Shown here: positions 1-6,342 of the stretch, piece after piece
Numbering within the stretch: the stretch's first letter is position 1
How the letters are laid out: every line of letters begins with the position of its first letter
NCBI GenBank assembly: GCA_947175465.1
Contig: CAMWMY010000035.1
Location: forward strand, 1 to 10,099
From: an uncultured Erysipelotrichaceae bacterium
GTDB taxonomy: Bacteria; Bacillota_I; Bacilli_A; Erysipelotrichales; Erysipelotrichaceae
Direction of reading: 5' to 3'
DNA: 10,099 bases
The notes under the pieces: model-generated
What the model was told of the DNA's origin: nothing
Databases searched by the model: none
The model's input: the letters and a program-made list of their open reading frames with translations, nothing else
Translations under genes and position numbers: made by a program

Positions 1-208
1 AAATCATTCTGTTGCTTCTCTAGTATTATCTATTTATAGATAGCACCTTTATGTATAGCAGTATTGATTTCATATGATAATTTAAAAATTCATAGTAATA
101 CTTAAAAGCGGGGATATAAATAATCAATTTCTATTGGGTGGATTAAATGCTTTTTTATAGCAGTATTAGGAATTCTAATATGGTAAAAGAGAAATGATTA
201 TTTTGGGG

Positions 209-232
209 ATCATAAAAATTCTTTTTTATGAT
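209..232. repeat. Perfect AT-rich inverted repeat
   Basis: ATCATAAAAA (209-218) is the exact reverse complement of TTTTTATGAT (223-232), with a 4-nt loop, giving a 10-bp hairpin. Neither strand has a run of T directly after the stem, so it is not a typical intrinsic terminator. A shorter relative (CATAAAA/TTTTATG) lies before rlmH at 8647-8664. It could be an operator or simply AT-rich low-complexity sequence. Confidence 0.45.
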
Positions 233-240
233 AAAAAGTG

Positions 241-285
241 TAGAGTTAATCTATATGCCAATGGAAATATATAGATTTAACTATA
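241..285. repeat. Imperfect inverted repeat, about 15 bp arms
   Basis: The segment 241-256 (TAGAGTTAATCTATAT) pairs with 269-285 with one bulged base and one mismatch, leaving a loop of about 12 nt. No T tract follows. It could be a structured transcript element or the remnant of a mobile-element end; nothing in the sequence settles which. Confidence 0.35.
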
Positions 286-346
286 AAAGGTGTCTTAATT
301 ATACGATGTTTATAGTTATATGTTTTAAAAGCTATTAAGTGGGTAG

Positions 347-418
347 AAAAAAGAGATTGTATTTACATATTGGTATTATTGTACAATATATGGAGAAGGA
401 TACAATCTCTTTTTTTAT
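347..418. terminator. Long-stem, large-loop intrinsic terminator, possibly bidirectional
   Basis: The arm 347-362 (A-run then AGAGATTGTAT) pairs perfectly with 400-415 (ATACAATCTCT then a T-run), a 16-bp stem ending in a run of Ts (410-416). The matching A-run on the left arm would supply a U-tract for transcription from the other side, so it may work both ways. The 37-nt loop is unusually large and contains a perfect 12-bp palindrome, TATTGTACAATA (377-388). It lies about 50 nt before the rpsF promoter and probably insulates this operon from upstream transcription. Confidence 0.65.
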
Positions 419-462
419 ATTATTGAAAGTAGGGAACTTTTTTAAGATTTACGTATAAAGTA

Positions 463-492
463 TTTACATATAAATAAAATCAGTGGTATAAT
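463..492 (+). promoter_or_regulatory. Extended -10 sigma-A promoter of rpsF-ssb-rpsR
   Basis: The -35 element is TTTACA (463-468, 5 of 6 consensus bases). The -10 is a perfect TATAAT (487-492) preceded by TG at 484-485, forming an extended -10, with an 18-nt spacer. The predicted start of transcription is near 499, giving a leader of about 70 nt before rpsF. It is the only strong promoter seen before the ribosomal protein genes. Confidence 0.8.
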
Positions 493-500
493 AATGAAAC

Positions 501-561
501 GAGTAGATATATATTTCTGCTCCTTGTTTCATTTAAGATGAAACCAAAAGACCATAAGGAG
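501..561 (+). promoter_or_regulatory. Structured rpsF leader with anti-Shine-Dalgarno pairing
   Basis: Two exclusive folds are visible. In one, GAGTAGA (501-507) pairs with TCTGCTC (516-522). In the other, CTCCTT (520-525) pairs fully with AAGGAG (556-561), which is the rpsF ribosome binding site, while GTTTCAT (526-532) pairs with ATGAAAC (538-544), leaving an 11-nt bulge at 545-555. The second fold would block translation of rpsF. Many bacterial rpsF leaders bind the S6:S18 complex for feedback, so a similar role is inferred here. The CCG triplet typical of the published motif is absent, so this could be a divergent form or a different control. Confidence 0.45.
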
Positions 562-562
562 G
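556..562 (+). promoter_or_regulatory. Ribosome binding site that fixes the rpsF start
   Basis: AAGGAGG (556-562) lies 8 nt before the ATG at 571. It rules out the in-frame ATG at 538, which would add 11 residues not found in S6 and which sits inside a leader hairpin arm. Confidence 0.9.
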
Positions 563-570
563 TGTACAAA

Positions 571-864
571 ATGAAAAAATACGAAATCATGTACATTGTG
601 AATGCATCTTTAGAAGGTGCTGCACGTCAAGAAGTTATGGATAGTTTGCATAAAATTATTACTGACCATAATGGAACAATCGATAAGGTTGACGAATGGG
701 GTGTAAAAGAATTCGCATATGAAATTAATCACATGAACAAAGGATACTATGTTGTTATTAATGTAACTGCAAACAACGAGGGAGTTAAAGAATTTGATCG
801 TTTAACTCGTATTAATAATAATGTTGTTCGTTATTTAATTATTAAAACAGAAGGCGAAGAATAA
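571..864 (+). CDS. rpsF: 30S ribosomal protein S6
   Basis: This is ribosomal protein S6, a primary component of the central domain (platform) of the 30S subunit. It forms a heterodimer with S18, encoded two genes downstream. The 97-residue product has the family's usual length and pattern: the opening MKKYEIMYIV strand, the helix with the DHNGTIDKVDEWG turn, the KEFAYEINHMNKGYYVVIN strand region and the NNNVVRYLIIKTE ending. It has no acidic glutamate tail like that of E. coli S6. The start at 571 follows a strong AAGGAGG; an in-frame ATG at 538 would add a non-homologous leader peptide. ssb follows after 17 nt. Expression is likely controlled by the promoter at 463-492 and perhaps by the leader fold that hides its ribosome binding site. 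Confidence 0.97.
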   Translation: MKKYEIMYIVNASLEGAARQEVMDSLHKIITDHNGTIDKVDEWGVKEFAYEINHMNKGYYVVINVTANNEGVKEFDRLTRINNNVVRYLIIKTEGEE

Positions 865-881
865 GAAAGGGCGGATGAAAA

Positions 882-1355
882 ATGATTAATCGTGTTGTCT
901 TAGTAGGGCGTCTTACAAAAGATCCTCTTCTTAAAAAAACGCAATCAGGTACATCAGTTGTTTCTTTCACTTTAGCTGTTAATCGTCGTGTTCAAACACA
1001 AATGCAACAAGCTGATTTTATTAACTGTGTTGCATGGAATAAAACGGCTGATTTAATGGCACAATATCTTGCGAAAGGTGCACTTATAGGGATTGAAGGT
1101 AGAATACAATCTCGTAGTTATGATGATATGAATGGAAAACGTGTATATGTCACTGAAGTAATTACAGATAGTGTGCAGTTTTTAGAGAGCAGATCATCGA
1201 ATAGTTCTATGGGGAAAGAATACATTCCTGAGCCTCAGCCAGAGTTTGATGCTAATCCTATGGGCTATGAAGATAATTCATCTCCTCAAGATTTCTCGTC
1301 AGATTTTTCAAGTGGTGCCACATTGGATATCGCAAGTGATGACTTACCATTTTAA
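882..1355 (+). CDS. ssb: Single-stranded DNA-binding protein (SSB)
   Basis: SSB coats single-stranded DNA during replication, recombination and repair, and recruits partner proteins through its C-terminal tip. The 157-residue product starts with the characteristic [15 protein letters not shown]. Its OB-fold spans about residues 1-105, including the VSFTLAVNR strand, the [12 protein letters not shown] segment and [14 protein letters not shown] Ser/Pro/Asp/Asn-rich flexible linker follows, and the protein ends in the canonical acidic tip DDLPF, so the partner-binding end is intact. Lying between rpsF and rpsR is the classic Bacillota arrangement, coupling SSB supply to ribosomal protein expression. 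The ribosome binding site is AAAGGG at 866-871. A four-codon ATG-stop frame (875-889) overlaps the start and looks incidental. This is the housekeeping SSB of the core operon, not a plasmid or phage copy. Confidence 0.97.
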   Translation: MINRVVLVGRLTKDPLLKKTQSGTSVVSFTLAVNRRVQTQMQQADFINCVAWNKTADLMAQYLAKGALIGIEGRIQSRSYDDMNGKRVYVTEVITDSVQFLESRSSNSSMGKEYIPEPQPEFDANPMGYEDNSSPQDFSSDFSSGATLDIASDDLPF

Positions 1356-1361
1356 TGGTAG

Positions 1362-1368
1362 AAAGGAG
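1362..1368 (+). promoter_or_regulatory. Ribosome binding site that fixes the rpsR start
   Basis: AAAGGAG (1362-1368) lies 7 nt before ATG 1376. It excludes the in-frame ATG at 1355, which overlaps the last base of the ssb stop codon and would add seven residues unlike S18. Confidence 0.9.
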
Positions 1369-1375
1369 AATAAAT

Positions 1376-1609
1376 ATGGCTTTTAAAAAACAACGTATGG
1401 GTCGTAGTAAAAAAGTTTGCTACTTTACGAAAAATAAAATTGAAACTATCGATTACAAAGATGTTGAATTATTAAAGCGTTTCATTTCTGCAAATGGGAA
1501 AATTATTCCTAGACGTGTAACAGGAACGCGTGCAAAATATCAACGTATGTTGGCGACTGCAATTAAACGTGCTCGTCAAATGGCTTTATTGCCATACGTA
1601 AGCGAATAA
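1376..1609 (+). CDS. rpsR: 30S ribosomal protein S18
   Basis: S18 binds the central domain of 16S rRNA together with S6. The 77-residue product is the usual size and carries a nearly invariant core: [25 protein letters not shown], then [11 protein letters not shown], then the basic helix [21 protein letters not shown]. Only one cysteine is present (in KVCYF), so a multi-cysteine zinc-binding form is not indicated. The N terminus ([13 protein letters not shown]) is basic. ssb ends 20 nt upstream. The gene is last in the rpsF-ssb-rpsR transcript and is followed 11 nt later by an intrinsic terminator. If the rpsF leader is an S6:S18 feedback site, this protein is half of the repressor. Confidence 0.97.
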   Translation: MAFKKQRMGRSKKVCYFTKNKIETIDYKDVELLKRFISANGKIIPRRVTGTRAKYQRMLATAIKRARQMALLPYVSE

Positions 1610-1617
1610 GATATATT
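1589..1617 (+). promoter_or_regulatory. Candidate promoter for the yybS-gdpP unit
   Basis: TTGCCA (1589-1594) and TATATT (1612-1617) each match 5 of 6 consensus bases and are 17 nt apart. The start of transcription would fall near 1624, inside the left arm of the rpsR terminator hairpin, so new transcripts would lack part of that arm and should not be stopped by it. The -35 lies inside the rpsR coding sequence. This rests on consensus matching alone. Confidence 0.4.
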
Positions 1618-1619
1618 AT

Positions 1620-1646
1620 AACCTCCATCTTTATGATGGAGGTTTT
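1620..1646 (+). terminator. Intrinsic terminator after rpsR
   Basis: AACCTCCATC (1620-1629) pairs perfectly with GATGGAGGTT (1635-1644) around a 5-nt loop (TTTAT), and T residues run to 1646. The U-tract is short (four Ts), so some read-through into yybS is plausible. Confidence 0.88.
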
Positions 1647-1666
1647 CGCATAGAAAGGGTGATTAT

Positions 1667-2587
1667 ATGCAAAAAAGAGTAAGGGCTTTAAGTGAAGGTG
1701 CACTTATGTGTGCTCTTGTTGGTATACTCTTATTTTTTAACCGTCAATTTGGTGGTATCATAGAGTATTCTTTTTATTGGATTATGACTTTTCCGATTCT
1801 TGTTTATACCGTAAAATATGGTGTTAAGCATGGTCTTATGGTTACTTTTAGTAGTCTTCTTCTCAGTATGTTTTTATCAACCCCAACTATGATTTTTTAT
1901 TTAGTAAGCTGTAGCTTATTAGGGTTAGTTTATGGTGGTGGTATAAGAAAGCAGTGGCCAAATGCTTTTCTATTAACCATTACAGGAATAATTACACTGC
2001 TTTCTTACATCATCACAATGGGTTTATTAGCTGCCCTTTTTGGATATCAAATGACCGAAGAAATTACTTTTTTTCTTCAGCTCTTTGAGCAATTATCTTT
2101 TCCTATAGGAAATGCTCAAATATTTGGAGTATTTTTATGGGGAACGATATTATGTTTAACTGCTTTTCTTCAAACTATTTGTGTACATGTAGTGTCTATT
2201 TTGCTTTTAAAAAGGTTGCGCCTTTATGAATATCGGATGAAAAGTTTATATGATTTTCGATTGCCGAAGGTACTAGGATATGCATGTTTCATTATTTGGA
2301 TACTCTTTTTATTTGGAAATGTGGTAAAATTAGAAGGAGATCTATTTACTTATCTTTTATGTTTATGGATACTTGTGAATATAATAAGTATAGGTTATGG
2401 CGTTACAACATGTTTTTTATGGCTAATGCTTCATGGAAAGCGTAGATGGTCTATTGTTGTCGTCATAGGAGTTTTTCTTCCTTTTGTACAGCCATTGATT
2501 GCAGGAATTGGAATGCTTGATATGTGCCTTGATATGAGAGGAAAATGGAAAAGAGGTGTTCTTAATGGAGCGTTTAGAAAATTTTAA
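1667..2587 (+). CDS. yybS: YybS-family (DUF2232) multi-pass membrane protein
   Basis: The 306-residue product is a very hydrophobic integral membrane protein with about eight predicted helices, roughly at residues 9-28, 33-50, 56-90 (probably two), 100-130, 150-180, 202-220, 225-255 and 262-282. Its opening (KRVRALSEGALMCAL), its length and its position directly before gdpP identify the DUF2232/YybS family, whose biochemical role is not established. Some DUF2232 relatives resemble the membrane component of energy-coupled transporters, but no partner ATPase is nearby. The start is chosen for its AAAGGGTG ribosome binding site (1654-1661), 5 nt before the ATG. The last 23 nt overlap gdpP, which suggests coupled translation and a possible functional tie to c-di-AMP signalling; that tie is inferred only from position. 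Confidence 0.85.
   Translation: MQKRVRALSEGALMCALVGILLFFNRQFGGIIEYSFYWIMTFPILVYTVKYGVKHGLMVTFSSLLLSMFLSTPTMIFYLVSCSLLGLVYGGGIRKQWPNAFLLTITGIITLLSYIITMGLLAALFGYQMTEEITFFLQLFEQLSFPIGNAQIFGVFLWGTILCLTAFLQTICVHVVSILLLKRLRLYEYRMKSLYDFRLPKVLGYACFIIWILFLFGNVVKLEGDLFTYLLCLWILVNIISIGYGVTTCFLWLMLHGKRRWSIVVVIGVFLPFVQPLIAGIGMLDMCLDMRGKWKRGVLNGAFRKF
2552..2558 (+). promoter_or_regulatory. Ribosome binding site that fixes the gdpP start
   Basis: AGAGGTG (2552-2558) lies inside yybS, 6 nt before ATG 2565. The in-frame GTG at 2556 overlaps this site and is therefore unlikely to be the start. Confidence 0.75.
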
Positions 2588-4547
2588 AGTGCAAGTTGGT
2601 ATTATTATCTTTGCACAAATAATTGCTTTAGTTGCTCTTTATTTAGTTGGCTTTCATCAATCAGCGATTATGCTTACGATATTTTTAGCTCTTAATATAG
2701 CTTTGATTACTTGGATTATGTATCGCTTTCAAAATGATAAGCAGAAACGTGATATTGATATTTCAAGAATTTTAGGTACAGATGCAAAAGATGCACTTTT
2801 ATTTGGAGAAGTAGGAATTATTACGTATGATGAACAATATACAGCTACGTGGATAAATGATTTTTTAGAAATGCGAAATATCGGTGTATTAGGAAAGAAA
2901 GTAACAAGCTGGATTCCTGAGATATCAGAATTATTTCAAGGAGAAGTCGATACGATAGTTGCTAAAAATGAAGAGTTTATTTATGAGATTACACGAAAAG
3001 AAAATGCACAAGTGCTTTATATACGAGATATTACAGAATATCAAACATTATCTTTAAATTATCAAAAAGAGCATGTTGTAACAGGATTGTTGCATTTAGA
3101 TAATTATTTGGAAATACAACAATATGAAGATGAGGCAAAGATGGCTTTAATTAATACGAATTTGCGTCAACCACTAGTAAATTGGGCAACGAAATATGGA
3201 ATGTTTATACGCCGTTTGCGTTCAGATCGTTTTTTAGTTGTCTTAAATGAGGATATCTTTTCACAAATTGTGAAAGATCGTTTTTCGATTTTAAGTGAAA
3301 TTCGAAATGCGGCAGAAGAAATTGATGTTTCTATTACCCTTAGTATGTCTTTTGCAAGAGGAACCAATGATTATCATCTTATGGATACGATGGTAAATGA
3401 TTTACTAGAGCTTGCGCAAAGTCGTGGTGGAGATCAAGTTGCAGTGAAGCGATATGGAGAGAATGTAAAATATTTTGGTGGAAATAGTGAAGCCAAAGAA
3501 AAACGAAGTAAAGTGCGTGTGCGTGTTATGGCACAAGCGATTAAGGAAGCTATTTCAGAAGCGGATCGTATCTTTGTTATTGGACATAAAGAAATGGATT
3601 TTGACTGTATGGCAGCTGCTTTATGTGTTAGCCGTATATGTGCATCTTATCAAAAAGAAAGTTATGTAGTATCAGAAAGTGGTGGCGTTGAAGCACAACT
3701 GAAAGAAGCTTTAAATGTGTATCGTGAAAAGTTAAAAGATCGTCATCGCTTTATTTCAGATAGTGAAGCGAGTAAGCTAATTAAGAAAAATGATTTAATT
3801 ATTATGGTAGACCATCATGAACCAACCATTACGGGTGCACCAGAAACAGTAGCAAAAGGAAATAAAATTATTGTTATTGACCATCATCGTCGAGGAGAGA
3901 GCTTTATCGATCAACCATTGCTTGTGTACATTGAATCAGGGGCAAGTTCGTCTTGTGAGTTAATTTCAGAATTGTTACCATACCAAGCAAATAAAGTAGA
4001 TTTAAGTGAAGAAGAAGCAACTCTTATGTATCTTGGAATTTTAGTAGATACGAACCGTTTTAAAATGAGAACAGGAAGTCGTACATTTGAAGCAGCAGCT
4101 TATTTAAGAAAAATAGGAATTGATGCAATGGCGGCTGAAAATATGTTGAAAGAGACGTATGATGAATTTGAAGCGAAGACGAATATTTTAAAGTATAGTG
4201 AAAAATATAAAGGAAATATTGTTATTTCGGCGGTAGATAATAGGCATGTTTTAACAAGAACATTGATGGCGCAAAGTGCTGATTCGCTTTTAAATATTAA
4301 AGGGATGGAAGCAAGTTTTGTAATTGCTAGAACCGCGGAAGATATGGTGAATATTTCAGCACGTAGCAAAGGTGTTATTAATGTGCAAGTCATTATGGAA
4401 AAGATGAAGGGTGGAGGACACTTTAGTGCTGCAGCTCTTCAAAGAGAAGGTGCACATGTAGATGAGATTCATGAAGAATTAAAAAGAGTGATTGATCAAT
4501 ATTTTGATGAGGAGGGCAAAAACAATGAAGATAATTCTGACAAGTGA
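2565..4547 (+). CDS. gdpP: Cyclic-di-AMP phosphodiesterase GdpP
   Basis: GdpP (YybT) is a membrane-bound enzyme that hydrolyses c-di-AMP to pApA, setting the level of a messenger that controls potassium and osmolyte balance and affects wall stress. The 660 residues match the family length. In order they show two closely spaced membrane helices (about 11-31 and 35-57), a PAS-like domain (about 76-140), a degenerate GGDEF domain (about 166-300, with SRGGD at 286-290), a DHH domain and a DHHA1 domain. Metal-site residues are present: GHKEMDFD (340-347, H341, D345, D347), D416-H417-H418 of the DHH triad, and a second DHH in VIDHHRRGE. The DHHA1 signature GGGH is at 616-619. All catalytic parts look intact. 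It overlaps yybS and rplI by 23 nt each, indicating translational coupling. Confidence 0.96.
   Translation: MERLENFKVQVGIIIFAQIIALVALYLVGFHQSAIMLTIFLALNIALITWIMYRFQNDKQKRDIDISRILGTDAKDALLFGEVGIITYDEQYTATWINDFLEMRNIGVLGKKVTSWIPEISELFQGEVDTIVAKNEEFIYEITRKENAQVLYIRDITEYQTLSLNYQKEHVVTGLLHLDNYLEIQQYEDEAKMALINTNLRQPLVNWATKYGMFIRRLRSDRFLVVLNEDIFSQIVKDRFSILSEIRNAAEEIDVSITLSMSFARGTNDYHLMDTMVNDLLELAQSRGGDQVAVKRYGENVKYFGGNSEAKEKRSKVRVRVMAQAIKEAISEADRIFVIGHKEMDFDCMAAALCVSRICASYQKESYVVSESGGVEAQLKEALNVYREKLKDRHRFISDSEASKLIKKNDLIIMVDHHEPTITGAPETVAKGNKIIVIDHHRRGESFIDQPLLVYIESGASSSCELISELLPYQANKVDLSEEEATLMYLGILVDTNRFKMRTGSRTFEAAAYLRKIGIDAMAAENMLKETYDEFEAKTNILKYSEKYKGNIVISAVDNRHVLTRTLMAQSADSLLNIKGMEASFVIARTAEDMVNISARSKGVINVQVIMEKMKGGGHFSAAALQREGAHVDEIHEELKRVIDQYFDEEGKNNEDNSDK
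4509..4516 (+). promoter_or_regulatory. Ribosome binding site that fixes the rplI start
   Basis: GAGGAGGG (4509-4516) lies within the end of gdpP, 8 nt before ATG 4525. It excludes the in-frame ATG at 4492, which would add eleven residues not seen in L9. Confidence 0.88.
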
Positions 4548-4974
4548 TGTGAAAAAGTTAGGGAAAAAAGGTGATGTTGTAGATGTTGCCGATGGATATG
4601 GAAGAAACTTTTTAGTAAAACAAAATTTAGGTGTAGAAGCTACAAAGCGTAGTATGGAAATCTTAGATAGACAAAATTTGCAACATGAGCTAGAAGAAAA
4701 GGAACTAGAAGCTAAAGCCAAAGAAGTCGCTAAACAGTTAGAGAAGATTACTTTAGAATTCACATTAAAAACAGGAGAAGGTGGAAAAGTTTTTGGTGGA
4801 GTATCAACAAAGCAAATTATTGAACAGTTGCATAAGCAATTTGATATTCAAGTAGATAAGCGAAAAGTATTAGATACAGGACATATCTCAAGCTTAGGTT
4901 TCAGTAATGTGCGCATTGATTTGTATAAAAATAAAGTGATTGGTACCATTAAAGTGCATATTCAAGAACAATAG
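4525..4974 (+). CDS. rplI: 50S ribosomal protein L9
   Basis: L9 binds 23S rRNA near the base of the L1 stalk and reaches out from the ribosome, helping to keep frame and neighbour spacing. The 149-residue product has the standard dumbbell layout. The N-terminal domain carries the signature GKKGDVVDVADGYGRNFLV (about 14-32). A long charged connecting helix rich in Glu and Lys follows (about 45-75), then a C-terminal domain with GGKVFGGVSTKQI. The start at 4525 is set by GAGGAGGG. The first 23 nt overlap gdpP, and dnaB begins 9 nt after the stop, with its ribosome binding site overlapping the rplI stop codon. The gdpP-rplI-dnaB order is the usual one in Bacillota. Confidence 0.97.
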   Translation: MKIILTSDVKKLGKKGDVVDVADGYGRNFLVKQNLGVEATKRSMEILDRQNLQHELEEKELEAKAKEVAKQLEKITLEFTLKTGEGGKVFGGVSTKQIIEQLHKQFDIQVDKRKVLDTGHISSLGFSNVRIDLYKNKVIGTIKVHIQEQ

Positions 4975-4983
4975 GAGGATGTT

Positions 4984-6327
4984 ATGAGAAGAGAATTACC
5001 TCATAGTAATGAATCCGAGCAATCGATTTTAGGTGCGATGCTTATATATCCTAGTGTGATTCAAGTTGCTTCTGATTTAGGATTAGAGAAAACAGATTTT
5101 TATTCTGATATCCATCAGCGTATTTTTGATTCGATGATGGATCTGTTAGAGAGAGGACAACCGATTGATGTAACGGGATTAATTACACGCTTACAAGATA
5201 CGGAACAGTTACCACTTGTAGGTGGGGCTGATTATATTACAAAGCTAGCTGATACTGCAGTTTCTTCAGCAAATGCTCATCATTATATTGAGCTTATTCG
5301 CAGTCGTGCACATTTACGTCGATTGATTGAAACAGCTGAAAAAATAGCTGAAGAAGGTTTTGATACAAGTCAACTTTTAGATGATATCATGGATCAAGCA
5401 GAGCGCGATATTTTACAAGTAACACGTAGTAGGCGAGCGACTGAGTTTAAAAGTAGTAGAGAAGTTATTAGCAATGTTATGGAAGAAATTCATCATTTGC
5501 GAACAGTGGATACTCGTGTAACTGGTGTTAAGACAGGATATAGTGCTTTAGATAATTTAACAAATGGTTTTCAAAAAGGTGATTTGATTATTCTTGCAGC
5601 ACGTCCTGCGATGGGAAAGACAGCATTTGCATTGAATTTAGGGTTAAATGCTTCCTTTTATAATACGGGAGCAATTGCTATTTTTTCTTTGGAGATGCCT
5701 GCGGAATCTTTGATGAAACGTATTTTAAGTGCAAAATCGGAAGTAGAGTCAGGGAAACTTCGTAGTGGAAATATCAATGATATGGAATATAATCGACTTT
5801 GTGAGAGTGCGAATGAATTAAATGCAAGTAAGATTTTTATCGATGATAGTGCAAATGTGAAAGTATCCGAAATCTTTTCTAAGTGCCGTAAATTGCACTC
5901 TGAGCATGGGTTATCTATGATTATTATCGATTATCTTCAATTGATTCGTGGGAGTGGAAGAAATACAGGGGATAATAGACAACAAGAAGTATCCGAAATT
6001 TCGCGTTCTTTAAAAGGGTTAGCTAGAGAGATGGAATGTCCTGTAATTGCACTTTCACAATTATCACGTTCCGTAGAAACAAGAACCGATAAAAGGCCGA
6101 TGTTATCTGATTTACGAGAATCTGGAGCTATTGAGCAAGATGCAGATATCGTTATGTTTTTGTATAGAGAAGATTACTATGATAAAGATGCACCTGAAGA
6201 AGAGCAGGAAAAAGATAAGATTGCTGATTTAGAACTGGCGAAGCATCGTAATGGTGCTACTGGTCGTATTCAATTGGTATTTCGAAAATCCATATCGGCC
6301 TTTTTTAATCTAGCAGCAGAATTTTAA
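4984..6327 (+). CDS. dnaB: Replicative DNA helicase DnaB (DnaC in Bacillus naming)
   Basis: This is the hexameric 5'-3' helicase that unwinds DNA at the fork and works with primase. The 447 residues match the family. The N-terminal domain (about 5-107) opens with the typical LPHSNESEQSILGAML. A helical linker (about 110-170) precedes the RecA-like motor (about 180-440). Visible motor motifs are Walker A ARPAMGKT (206-213, K212, T213), FSLEMP with the conserved Glu, Walker B IIIDYLQL with D316, ALSQLSRSVE, LRESGAIEQDADIVMFLYR, and the AKHRNGATG segment bearing the arginine finger. No intein or insertion is visible. The ribosome binding site AGGAGGAT (4973-4980) overlaps the rplI stop codon. 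In B. subtilis the corresponding gene also follows rplI. M23 peptidase follows after 15 nt. Confidence 0.97.
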   Translation: MRRELPHSNESEQSILGAMLIYPSVIQVASDLGLEKTDFYSDIHQRIFDSMMDLLERGQPIDVTGLITRLQDTEQLPLVGGADYITKLADTAVSSANAHHYIELIRSRAHLRRLIETAEKIAEEGFDTSQLLDDIMDQAERDILQVTRSRRATEFKSSREVISNVMEEIHHLRTVDTRVTGVKTGYSALDNLTNGFQKGDLIILAARPAMGKTAFALNLGLNASFYNTGAIAIFSLEMPAESLMKRILSAKSEVESGKLRSGNINDMEYNRLCESANELNASKIFIDDSANVKVSEIFSKCRKLHSEHGLSMIIIDYLQLIRGSGRNTGDNRQQEVSEISRSLKGLAREMECPVIALSQLSRSVETRTDKRPMLSDLRESGAIEQDADIVMFLYREDYYDKDAPEEEQEKDKIADLELAKHRNGATGRIQLVFRKSISAFFNLAAEF

Positions 6328-6342
6328 GAAAGAAGGAAGTCT

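Larger units (their letters stand above)
1..346. other. Gene-free AT-rich region with short repeats
   Basis: No reading frame here has coding character. The longest open stretches are tiny and are broken by stops in every frame. What can be seen is AT-rich repeat structure: a 12-nt direct repeat TATAGCAGTATT at 54-65 and 156-167, a small perfect inverted repeat TATCTAT/ATAGATA at 27-42, and two larger hairpins at 209-232 and 241-285. I see no consensus DnaA boxes, no T-box signature and no tRNA. It could hold the 3' flank of a gene lying left of the window, a decayed gene or an unrecognised small RNA; the sequence does not decide between these. Confidence 0.6.

Noticed and set aside
135..142. 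TGGGTGGA resembling part of a T-box leader
   Set aside because: The conserved T-box signature continues with ACCGCG, which is absent, and no amino-acid gene follows.
147..197. 16-codon frame preceded by GGGTGG
   Set aside because: It has a passable ribosome binding site but is very short, AT-driven and without any recognisable peptide signature, so it is not supportable from this sequence alone.
255..338. 27-codon frame in the upstream region
   Set aside because: It has no ribosome binding site and lies across an inverted repeat; it is probably random.
538..570. Upstream ATG extending rpsF by 11 residues
   Set aside because: It would place the strong AAGGAGG inside the coding region and add residues not found in S6; the start at 571 is better.
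3475..3669. Plus-strand open frame inside gdpP
   Set aside because: It is out of frame within the GdpP DHH domain, has basic low-complexity content and no ribosome binding site.
4100..4393. Minus-strand open frame inside gdpP (97 codons)
   Set aside because: It is antisense to a strongly conserved coding sequence (DHH/DHHA1 part of GdpP), has low-complexity composition and no recognisable domain. Similar minus-strand frames at 3167-3367, 4479-4763, 6919-7110, 7447-7782, 7939-8148 and 9349-9534 are shadows for the same reason.
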